A stretch of DNA of 64,000 nucleotides, from positions 62,001 through 126,000 of the forward strand of contig CAITUV010000038.1 of NCBI GenBank assembly GCA_903895725.1, written 5' to 3'. The DNA comes from an uncultured Myxococcales bacterium. Its GTDB lineage: Bacteria > Myxococcota_A > UBA9042 > CAIXZC01. The translations under genes were made by a program, and so were the position numbers. Shown here in pieces: positions 54,501-61,162 of the stretch. The first letter of the stretch is position 1; each line of letters opens with the position of its first letter. The notes beneath the pieces were generated by a model. It was not told the DNA's origin, ran no database searches, and saw only the letters and a program-made list of their open reading frames with translations.

Positions 54501-55547
54501 GGGGAAGCAGCCGAAATCTCCGCACTCCCAGGTCCATTCCCAGACCTTCCCGTGCTCGTTGTACCAGACGTCGACGTCGAACTGGTCGTCGGGCCAGGAG
54601 CAGGCACCGCATCCGCCGTTGGCCGTCCGGATGTCCCAATCCTTGGGTGGTTCGAAGTCCGGCACGGGCTCCAGGACGAGCAGGACCGAGCCGTCCGCCG
54701 CATCGACCAGGAATTGGGTCGGTCCTGCCGCCTCGTTCTGCGTGGTCACGAGCCAGGCCGCTCGCGGCGGCTGTGCAGGAAGCGACAGGAGCTGCGGCGC
54801 GAAGTAGACCATCCTCGGCTCTCCAAGGACCAGGCTGTTTGCCGGGGCCTGCGCCAGGGAAATCGACGACGCGCTGCCTGCGGACACCACCAGCGGCGAC
54901 GATGCCGGAGCCTCCATCGTGTAGTCGGCCACCGCCCGAAGCACGCGGTCCCCCCGGAAGTAGATCCCGAGCGTCGAGCCGAACAACCGCCTGCCATCCA
55001 TCATCACCGTGAAGAGTGCGCCGGAGCCTTCAGCGTCGCTGCCTCCCCACGTCGGCGCAAGCTGGGAACGAGGATCCTCCAGCCGGAACACATCCTTGTA
55101 CTCCTCCAGGAACAGGAGTGCCCTCTCGACCGGGTCCGCTGCCTCCGGGGCCGGGACGTCAAACGTGAGCACCTCGGGCACGCCGTTGCGAAACCGTGCC
55201 CTCACCGGCCTTGCCGAAGCAGCCTTCAGCTTCTGGTGCGCCGCCTCGCAGGCCTGCTCCGACGGAGTCAGGAACCCTTCCATCGGCGGAGCCGTCGTCT
55301 CCCCGTCCAGGACCACATCGACCGGCGTTGCCTCCTCGGTCGCCTCTCCAATGGCTCCATCTCCAGCCGCATCCGCGTCGACATGGGCGTCCGAGGGGGG
55401 CAAAGCGTCCTCCGTCGCACGAAGGTCGGACGGCAGATCCTGCGCAGCGGAATCGACATCCGTTCCGCCGGTCCCTCCGGAACCGTCTCCCGAACAGCTT
55501 GCCAGGCAGATCAGCACCAGCAGCGCACTCCATGAATGCAGCGACAT
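51522..55547 (-). CDS. M4 (thermolysin-like) metalloprotease lipoprotein with TSP3 and Ig-like modules
   Basis: The 1341-residue protein has a lipoprotein signal (LICLASCSG), an acidic linker, and an FTP/propeptide region (about 85-290: FLEEYKDVFRLEDP). The M4 catalytic domain follows, with zinc motif HEYTH (436-440) and the third ligand glutamate in GALNESLADTFAW, exactly the thermolysin pattern. An insert of cysteines (CCANTVCGSGPC) lies after it. Six or so thrombospondin type-3 units follow (about 640-858), then a beta region and a PKD/Ig-like module (about 1000-1095: VEAGPELVGVAGLPVSLGS). The last 250 residues form a module without a known family. It should be made as an inactive precursor and mature outside the cell. 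ATG 55547 follows GGAGGTCGAGG. It lies 29 bp downstream of the collagen-like gene. Confidence 0.9.
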   Translation of the reverse strand: MSLHSWSALLVLICLASCSGDGSGGTGGTDVDSAAQDLPSDLRATEDALPPSDAHVDADAAGDGAIGEATEEATPVDVVLDGETTAPPMEGFLTPSEQACEAAHQKLKAASARPVRARFRNGVPEVLTFDVPAPEAADPVERALLFLEEYKDVFRLEDPRSQLAPTWGGSDAEGSGALFTVMMDGRRLFGSTLGIYFRGDRVLRAVADYTMEAPASSPLVVSAGSASSISLAQAPANSLVLGEPRMVYFAPQLLSLPAQPPRAAWLVTTQNEAAGPTQFLVDAADGSVLLVLEPVPDFEPPKDWDIRTANGGCGACSWPDDQFDVDVWYNEHGKVWEWTWECGDFGCFPVNKPVETDGEGEDAFNNLSTVYQYFFDHFGQLSWNDRFWPPMLPIQISEYVHIQYKRGDACEKNALHCAGVGTVYADGFAKLDVVAHEYTHALVAVYLKEVSAAYVSETGALNESLADTFAWLIDDDDDHMGEDIPGEECCANTVCGSGPCPDGTPKQPFTRDLANPALCGDPDHMDAKLSGDATGFCGGSTEFDRGWVHSNCTILSSCAVRMVRGGTHAGSGVSTPGIGKGKGEKLLYKLLTAKWTPPLSFVAFAELIVDLAEDQRSMGLLTQENVCAVRNAYAGAGLIPADQDCDGNLDPEGADTDGDGVNDDVDNCKGKANTDQADQDGDSVGNACDPDRDGDGAVNPVDNCPATANDGQKDSDGNGTGDACQDGDGDGVMDAGDNCPLVPNPDQANFDGDPQGDACDGDDDSDNIGDAYDKCPQLATAQAGNEDDDGDGLGAACDNCPAISNPDQADLDEDDQGDPCDPDDDGDGFDDGVDNCPILANDDQADCDQDGAGFACDPGDMSAPPPPPDKDMGGETFAAVLSGKGASKSRAHSFPVIACANVAQCMGVAGTMLSYRVRLGFRASVRLVDDSGRVLAQSAAKLDHVLEFESPAGLEAAEPGAPHGSVERQLFIQVLAPGNLSKAMVLCNVFIDGPHFTAPQIAPVVEAGPELVGVAGLPVSLGSVADDANGDSPSVVWQVTSGPPVSFEDTGNGAVVFLAPSEPTVLHLRATAVDSQGLESFDEVDVTVVAPPGCDAVPGKISLAGSKSTGEGAALWNADGAGPEPKKAGHPLPWTQGSPCYEGTSYYYLASHDYVNGGAQAGCHATAVVEGFAQTVKALAANGLAVSDLKFRFGLQSLGADVEGKDWTYDPLTATETRTYVGGTVSILLGTEVIAQAEWPGLTATLSYGKLADCFDDGALAATGFFLPENVAQQGSAAAKAVAKALVADAGSFGIRLVFESLVPLGQSSFADSGRFGAVFDVQKGYVEIGSQPLVPCGSPL

Positions 55548-55576
55548 CCTCGACCTCCAGAATCACTCGTTGGAAA

Positions 55577-57208
55577 TCAGTTCAAGACCCTGACTGCGAC
55601 CAGTCTGGGCACGCCGTTGCTGTCGTTGTACCACTGGAAGACCTGGTTGTAGCCGGAGTAGTACCATGCCTCCACCGTCGCGGCCGAGGTCGTGGTGATG
55701 ATCCAGGAAACGCTGCCGCCGAAATTATTGAAGTTGTACGTGGAGATTGGCTGGAATCCTTCGCAGATCATCCGGTCCTCGGTTTCGTGTGCGCTGCCGT
55801 CGTTCCATCGCAGCTCCGCCTTGACGAACCCGTGCGTAGCGCCGTTGCCCCGAATCCGGAAGTTCGCGATGACGAGGTAGGTGCCTTTCGCAGGCAGGTC
55901 GATGGTCTGGGTCTTCACCCAAGAGTTCACCGGGATAGTGACCGTCCCCGAGACCCACGCCCCCTCGGCCCCCCATGAAACCGTGCCCGGTGCCCCCGCC
56001 GGCCCCGTGTCCCCCTGCGGCCCCTGAGGTCCCACGGGTCCCGTGTCCCCCTTGATCCCCTGCGGCCCCGTCGGTCCGATGTCCCCCTGCGGCCCCTGAG
56101 GTCCCACGGGTCCCGTGTCCCCCTTGAGCCCCTGCGGCCCGATCGGCCCGATGTCGCCCTGCGGCCCCTGAGGTCCCACGGATCCCGTGTCCCCCTTGAG
56201 CCCCTGCGGCCCGATCGGCCCGATGTCGCCCTGCGGCCCCTGCGGTCCCATCGGCCCTGTATCCCCCTTCGGACCTTGCGCTCCGGTGTCCCCCTTGAGC
56301 CCCTGCGGCCCGACCAGCCCGGTGGGGTCTCCGACCCACTTGCCGCTCTTGTCGATGACGCTGAAGCCGGCGAACTTCAAAGCCCCGTCCCCCGCCAGCG
56401 CAAGCTGACCGAGCACGAGAGGCGTGCCGGAGAGATCCTTGTAGGATCCGGAGAAGGCGACCTCGGCCAGCATGTCCGTGGTCACGTAGCCGTTCTGCGA
56501 TACCACGTCCAGAACGCCGGCCTCATCCAGCGACACGTCATCGGAGCAGCCCCACTTGGCCCCGTCGAACCGCAGGATCTTGTCCTTGGCACAGGTGATG
56601 CCCGCCAGCAGATCCAGGTCAGGCATGCACTCCCACCCGTCCCCTCCCGCCTTCATCTTGAGGAGCTCGCCGGCCTTGCATCCCACGTCCGCGGTCAGCG
56701 CATCGCACGTCCCCGCATGAGAGGCCACCTCGCAGAACTGGGCGTGGTGAGCCCGGGCCACGGCCCCCACTCGTGCCAGCGGCTTGAGCAGGTCGTACTG
56801 CTGGGCCTCCACGTCCCAGATCCCGATCTCCATCCACAGCGACCCCCGATTGGCCAGCTCCTTCTGCATGTCCGTGCAGGTGCCCATGCCCTGCTCCGCA
56901 TTGCCGATCTCGACCCGGAAGATCCCGTCGGTGACGCCGACCTGGAACTGGGTCCATGTGCAGACCGGCACGGTGTTGACATCCGGGGTCGCAGTCTCGA
57001 AGAAACGGAACCTCATCTGGTAGACCACGCTCGTGCCGGCACCGATGGGAATGCCGTCGCCGTCCGTCAGGCGGGCCTGGTAGACCAGGGTAGTCGGAAC
57101 GATGTCCCCCGCGCTCGCAGAGCTTCCTGGAAGAAGCCCGGCCAGGAGCAGGAGGGGCAGGAGAGCCACGCCCCCAAGTCTCACGAAGTTGTGGTTGGAA
57201 CGCTTCAT
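55577..57208 (-). CDS. Secreted collagen-like repeat protein
   Basis: The 543-residue protein has a signal peptide ([10 protein letters not shown]) and a beta-rich N-terminal region (about 35-180: [26 protein letters not shown]). A Cys-containing middle follows, then 37 uninterrupted Gly-X-Y triplets (about 297-407, GPQGPQGDI and GLKGDTG types), and a C-terminal domain of about 135 residues ([25 protein letters not shown]) that looks like a jelly-roll trimerisation domain, as in C1q/TNF-like bacterial proteins. The expected product is a homotrimeric stalk at or beyond the outer surface. ATG 57208 follows GGAGGGACATACC and lies 13 bp after the Cys-rich gene. A phage tail fibre can look like this, but there are no phage genes nearby. 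Confidence 0.85.
   Translation of the reverse strand: MKRSNHNFVRLGGVALLPLLLLAGLLPGSSASAGDIVPTTLVYQARLTDGDGIPIGAGTSVVYQMRFRFFETATPDVNTVPVCTWTQFQVGVTDGIFRVEIGNAEQGMGTCTDMQKELANRGSLWMEIGIWDVEAQQYDLLKPLARVGAVARAHHAQFCEVASHAGTCDALTADVGCKAGELLKMKAGGDGWECMPDLDLLAGITCAKDKILRFDGAKWGCSDDVSLDEAGVLDVVSQNGYVTTDMLAEVAFSGSYKDLSGTPLVLGQLALAGDGALKFAGFSVIDKSGKWVGDPTGLVGPQGLKGDTGAQGPKGDTGPMGPQGPQGDIGPIGPQGLKGDTGSVGPQGPQGDIGPIGPQGLKGDTGPVGPQGPQGDIGPTGPQGIKGDTGPVGPQGPQGDTGPAGAPGTVSWGAEGAWVSGTVTIPVNSWVKTQTIDLPAKGTYLVIANFRIRGNGATHGFVKAELRWNDGSAHETEDRMICEGFQPISTYNFNNFGGSVSWIITTTSAATVEAWYYSGYNQVFQWYNDSNGVPRLVAVRVLN
55988..56320 (-). repeat. Collagen-type repeat block with a 72-bp higher-order period
   Basis: Within the collagen-like gene, 37 Gly-X-Y triplets are arranged in three near-identical 24-residue blocks ([20 protein letters not shown] type) plus a partial fourth. 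The nucleotide copies are nearly identical, which indicates recent expansion by slippage or unequal exchange. Confidence 0.9.
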
Positions 57209-57221
57209 GGTATGTCCCTCC

Positions 57222-59030
57222 CTATTGCCACAGGGTCGATTCGATTCTGAACTTGCCGGAAGCCGACTTCATGCCATCCTGCGGTGCGTCGACCGGGACG
57301 AACCGGTCTGCGGAAATGCACCACCCGTCTCCCGCCATCAGGCATCCGTTCTCCGCCGGAAGCGGTGCGGTGCCCGGCCATCCGCCCGATGCGCACAGAC
57401 ACTGGTTGGACGGCAGGCACACGTGCAAGCCTGCGGCAGGACAGACCGCCAGGCACTGCGCATCGGAGTCGCAGCCAGTCAGGCACTGAGCCGGATCCTG
57501 TGTCTTGTCGCAGTAAAGCCCGACGCCGCACTCGGAGCTGTTCACGCACGGCAGTCCGATGCACTCGGTCCCATCCTTCCAGCAGAGATCCTTGGGGTAG
57601 CCGCACGTCCCGCAGCTCCCCCCGCAACCGTCGTCGCCGCACACCTTGCCGTTACACTGGGGAACGCAGGAGCATTGCCCCGCGACGCACGCGAGCACCA
57701 CCCCGGGCGCTTCCCCCAGGCACGGCGTGCCATCCTTCTCCGGCTCATGGACGCAGCCGTCTCCTTCCAGGCAGTTCCCCGGCTCCTCGCACTGCGGCTG
57801 GCACAGGTCCACGGTGCACGGATTGCCGTCGTCGCACACGGTGTGGTCCAGCGTGTACAGACAGCCGGTTGCCGGGTCACAATCGGCCAGCGTGCAGACG
57901 ACCCCGTCCATGCAGGTCAGGGGCTTGGAGCCGACACACTCGCCGTCCACACATAGGCCCCCGGTAGCGCACTTGTCCTGGGTACCGCAGGCCGCACCGT
58001 TCATCGCTGTATCGGGCAGGAAGGGGCAATCGCCCGTCTGAGGATCACACTCGTCGAGAGTGCACTCGTTGCCGTCGACGCACACGACCGGGTCTCCCAC
58101 GCACTGCCCGGCCTGACAACGGTCCTTCTGCGTGCAGAGGTCTTTGTCCACGCACTCTGTATCGTCCTCTGCCTGGACGTATTGGCATCCGTCCTTGCCG
58201 GCGCAGGAATCCTCGGTGCACGGACTGCCGTCGTCGCACAGTCCGTCCCCATCCACCACACCGTTGCAGTCGTCATCGATGCCGTTGCACTCCTCCGAGA
58301 CCGGAATCGGAGCATCGCACGGGGCTAGCCCATCCTCGCCGCAGACCCGCTTCCCGGGACACGTGCCGCTTCGGCTGTCGATGGCACACGGGGTCCAGGC
58401 CTGCTGCGCCTTGGCCAGCTCCGTGCACTCGCATGTGCCCTCGACGGCCACGCACTGCTTCGTCTCCAGCCCGGCAACGGTCGTGACCGTCTGACATCCG
58501 TAGCCCTTGGGACAGCCTCCCGACTGGTCACAGTCGCCGCCGCAGAAGCTCTCCTCGCCACCGTAACGCACGCATACGTCATTGCTTCCGTTGGCCTTGC
58601 AGTCCGCGTCCGCAGCACACGGCCAGCAGAGGTTCGGGTAGTCGGACAGACACACGAAGATCGGGTCGCCAAACCCGGAATACTGCTGGCAGCTCCAGCC
58701 CGTCCCAGGGCACTCCTCCACGCAGGGAGCCGTGCAGAGCAGGTCGCCCATGTGCTGCACGCACATACCCGAGCTGCAGTCCTTGTCCGACAAGCAGGGG
58801 CAGCCGAATCCACCGTCAACCAGGCATTCGCCGGAACCGTCAGCGCTCAGGCCATCCGGGCCGTCGAAATGCAGCCCGTCACCTCCGGCATCCCCGGTAC
58901 CCTCCGCCAGACGTGCGTCCCCCGGTCCCGTGTCCGCAGCATCCACGTCCTCCAGCGAGACCACCTGCGAACCTCCCGAGCAGGCGACCCCCAGGAGGCC
59001 GAGGGCGGCAGCGATGACGACCCACCTCAT
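57222..59030 (-). CDS. Cys-rich repeat lipoprotein
   Basis: The 602-residue protein starts at ATG after GGAGGGACAGCTC and has a lipoprotein signal (LLGVACSGG). It has an acidic linker and the same Cys module as the 37908-41486 protein (about 75-245: [47 protein letters not shown]). About ten CDDGxPCTxDSC-type units follow, then a knot of the [17 protein letters not shown] type (about 452-475). The C-terminal stretch of about 100 residues has more cysteines and no family. Unlike its relative, it lacks a fibrinogen-like head. It is second in the seven-gene run, 58 bp after the kinase and 13 bp before the collagen-like gene. It is probably an extracellular stalk or scaffold stabilised by many disulfides. 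Confidence 0.8.
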   Translation of the reverse strand: MRWVVIAAALGLLGVACSGGSQVVSLEDVDAADTGPGDARLAEGTGDAGGDGLHFDGPDGLSADGSGECLVDGGFGCPCLSDKDCSSGMCVQHMGDLLCTAPCVEECPGTGWSCQQYSGFGDPIFVCLSDYPNLCWPCAADADCKANGSNDVCVRYGGEESFCGGDCDQSGGCPKGYGCQTVTTVAGLETKQCVAVEGTCECTELAKAQQAWTPCAIDSRSGTCPGKRVCGEDGLAPCDAPIPVSEECNGIDDDCNGVVDGDGLCDDGSPCTEDSCAGKDGCQYVQAEDDTECVDKDLCTQKDRCQAGQCVGDPVVCVDGNECTLDECDPQTGDCPFLPDTAMNGAACGTQDKCATGGLCVDGECVGSKPLTCMDGVVCTLADCDPATGCLYTLDHTVCDDGNPCTVDLCQPQCEEPGNCLEGDGCVHEPEKDGTPCLGEAPGVVLACVAGQCSCVPQCNGKVCGDDGCGGSCGTCGYPKDLCWKDGTECIGLPCVNSSECGVGLYCDKTQDPAQCLTGCDSDAQCLAVCPAAGLHVCLPSNQCLCASGGWPGTAPLPAENGCLMAGDGWCISADRFVPVDAPQDGMKSASGKFRIESTLWQ

Positions 59031-59088
59031 GAGCTGTCCCTCCATCACGGCTCGAACACACTCGTTCCCGGCAGCAAAGTCCGTGCGG

Positions 59089-61038
59089 TCACGGTGGAGT
59101 CTCGTCGGCACTGTCGGGGATCTTCACGAAACCGCCGCCGCCCTTCTCGTCAGGGGGGGCGGTATCCGACGTCTCCTCCACCTTGATCCGGGCAAATCCT
59201 CCGGCCTTCCCGGTCGTGGCCTCGCTCCCGGTTCCGGACTCCCCCGTCTTTCCCGAAGCCGGAGCGGACTTGCCCGACGACTTGCCCGAGGCCTCGACCG
59301 CCTTGCCGGCCTCGACCGCCTTGCCGGCCTCGACCGCCTTGCCGGCCTCGACCGCCTTGCCCGACTCGACCGCCTTGCCGGCCTCGACCGCCTTGCCGGC
59401 CTCGACCGCCTTGCCGGACTCGACCGCCTTGCCGGCAGCTCCGCCGGCTGCGGCCCCGTTACCCGCCCCGGCCTTTGCGCTCCCCGAGCCCGACTTCTTG
59501 GCCCCGGCGGTGCCTTCCGTCTTTGCACCCGCTGCGCTCTCCGTCCCGGCCCCGCCTGAACCAGCGCCTTCCGTCTTTGCACCCGCTGCGCTCTCCGTCC
59601 CGGCTCCGCCTGAACCAGCGCCTTCCGTCTTTGCACCCGCTGCGCTCTCCGTCCCGGCTGCGCCTGAACCAGCGCCTTCCGTCATTTCACCCGCTGCGCT
59701 CTCCGTCCCGGCTCCGCCTGAACCAGCGCCTTCCGTCTTTGCACCCGCTGCGCTCTCCGTCCCGGCTCCGCCTGAACCAGTGCCTTCCGTCTTTGCACCC
59801 GCGGCGCCCTCCGTCCCGGCCCCGCCGACTGCGGCCTTCTCGATCTCCCCCGCCGGGCTGCGAGCAGCCCCATTCGAGGCCGCCTCCTCCTTCCCCTCCC
59901 ACGGCCTTACGATGAGGAGCCCGGCCACCAGCGCAGCCACGAGTGCCAGGCCCGCCCACAGGGCTATCCTGCTCGGCCGCCGCTGCGGGCTGGAGGTATC
60001 TCCCCCATGTTCGACCACGTGGAGCTGTCGGTACCCCATCGACGTCGTGGCCAGGCCGGCAAGCTCAACTGCCGCGGCCTCAGGCGTCGACTCCGCCGCG
60101 GCCGCCGTCAGGGCCGCTCTGAACTGCGGGACGTCGACGAAGCGCTGCTCAGGCTCTTTCTGCAGGGCCTTTTCAATGAAGCGCTCCATGGGTGCCGGGA
60201 CCCGGACTGCGGGGTTGAGCACCGAGACCGGCACCGGCTTCTCATGAAGGTGCTTGAGCAGCATCTTCATGGGAGTCGTGTCCATGAACGGAGGGCGGCC
60301 CGCCAGCATCTCGTAGAGCACGATGCCGAGCGCGTAAAGGTCACTGGAGGGGCCGGCCGGATTCCCCATCACCTGCTCGGGGCTGAGATACTGAGGAGTC
60401 CCGCAGATCATCCCGGTCTTGGTGACTGTCTCCCCCCCGGCATCGCCCATGAGCTTGGCGATCCCGAAATCGAGGACCTTGGCGAGCTCCTTGCCCCCCT
60501 TCTCGATGAGGAAGATGTTGTCCGGCTTGATGTCCCGATGGAGGATCCCCTTCTGATGCGCCTCTTCCAGCGATTCGAGACATTGGAGAAGGATGCCGAC
60601 TGCCCTTGCGACGGGCATCGGTCCGTCCTCCCGGAGCGTGCGGGAAAGGGGACGGCCGTTGAGGAGCTCCATCGTGTAATAAAGGAGGTTTCCCGGTGCC
60701 GCACCGAAGTCGTACAGCATGACGGTATGGGGATTCTGCAGCGAGGCCATGGCCTTGGCTTCGATCAGGAAGCGCTTGACCGCAGTCTCGTCGCGGGCCA
60801 CTTCGCGGCCCAGAACCTTGAGCGCCACGACTCGGCCGATCAGGGTCTGCTCCGCACGATAGACGACCCCCATTCCGCCCTTGCCGATTCTCTCTCGAAC
60901 CACGTAGCGGTTGTCGATGGTGCGGCCGGTCAGGTCTTCTTCGGGAGAATCGATGAGCGGGCTTCCGTCGACGGGGCAGACTTCCGTTCCGCCGGGATAC
61001 TTCTCATAGCATTTCGGACACAGACGTTCCATGGACAT
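59089..61038 (-). CDS. Membrane Ser/Thr protein kinase with zinc-ribbon N-terminus and repetitive extracytoplasmic tail
   Basis: The 649-residue protein begins with a small Cys motif (CPKCYEKYP...VCPVDG) likely to bind zinc. A complete Hanks-type kinase domain follows (about 38-300: GKGGMGVVY, VALKVL, HRDIKPDN near 168, DFG, GTPQYLSPEQ). A linker and one transmembrane segment come next (about 359-379: IALWAGLALVAALVAGLLIV), then an outside tail of about 270 residues made of six 18-residue GSGGAGTESAAGAKTEGA-like units and eight six-residue KAVEAG units, ending with VEETSDTAPPDEKGGGGFVKIPDS. The kinase half is very like that of the divergent gene at 61163. ATG 61038 or 61032 are both possible starts. 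It leads a seven-gene run of surface proteins. Confidence 0.9.
   Translation of the reverse strand: MSMERLCPKCYEKYPGGTEVCPVDGSPLIDSPEEDLTGRTIDNRYVVRERIGKGGMGVVYRAEQTLIGRVVALKVLGREVARDETAVKRFLIEAKAMASLQNPHTVMLYDFGAAPGNLLYYTMELLNGRPLSRTLREDGPMPVARAVGILLQCLESLEEAHQKGILHRDIKPDNIFLIEKGGKELAKVLDFGIAKLMGDAGGETVTKTGMICGTPQYLSPEQVMGNPAGPSSDLYALGIVLYEMLAGRPPFMDTTPMKMLLKHLHEKPVPVSVLNPAVRVPAPMERFIEKALQKEPEQRFVDVPQFRAALTAAAAESTPEAAAVELAGLATTSMGYRQLHVVEHGGDTSSPQRRPSRIALWAGLALVAALVAGLLIVRPWEGKEEAASNGAARSPAGEIEKAAVGGAGTEGAAGAKTEGTGSGGAGTESAAGAKTEGAGSGGAGTESAAGEMTEGAGSGAAGTESAAGAKTEGAGSGGAGTESAAGAKTEGAGSGGAGTESAAGAKTEGTAGAKKSGSGSAKAGAGNGAAAGGAAGKAVESGKAVEAGKAVEAGKAVESGKAVEAGKAVEAGKAVEAGKAVEASGKSSGKSAPASGKTGESGTGSEATTGKAGGFARIKVEETSDTAPPDEKGGGGFVKIPDSADETPP
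59293..59436 (-). repeat. Eight 18-bp repeats in the kinase tail (KAVEAG type)
   Basis: Eight head-to-tail 18-bp units (plus-strand CTCGACCGCCTTGCCGGC, with two single-base variants) encode the Lys-Ala-Val-Glu-Ala/Ser-Gly periodic tail. Confidence 0.92.
59510..59830 (-). repeat. Six 54-bp repeats in the kinase tail
   Basis: Six near-identical 54-bp units encode 18 residues each (GSGGAGTESAAGAKTEGA type) between the membrane segment and the KAVEAG block. Ends are approximate because the outer copies are diverged. Confidence 0.85.
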
Positions 61039-61162
61039 CGAGCCTACCGCCGCGGCCACGGCCCGTCCAGTGATTTCGGCCGCCGGAGCGACTGCCGTAC
61101 GGCTTGCGCTTCCCCAATCCGCTCATTCGCGCTATCATCCCCCCAGACGAGCGAGCGCGGAT

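Noticed and set aside
51960..55535. 1191-codon open frame antisense to the M4 protease
   Set aside because: The product is low-complexity and His/Arg/Gly-rich with no domain, while the opposite strand has HEYTH, a signal peptide and TSP3 repeats.
55577..57208. Phage tail fibre
   Set aside because: Collagen-like triplets with a jelly-roll end occur in phage fibres, but the protein has a signal peptide and the neighbours are surface and signalling genes, not phage genes.
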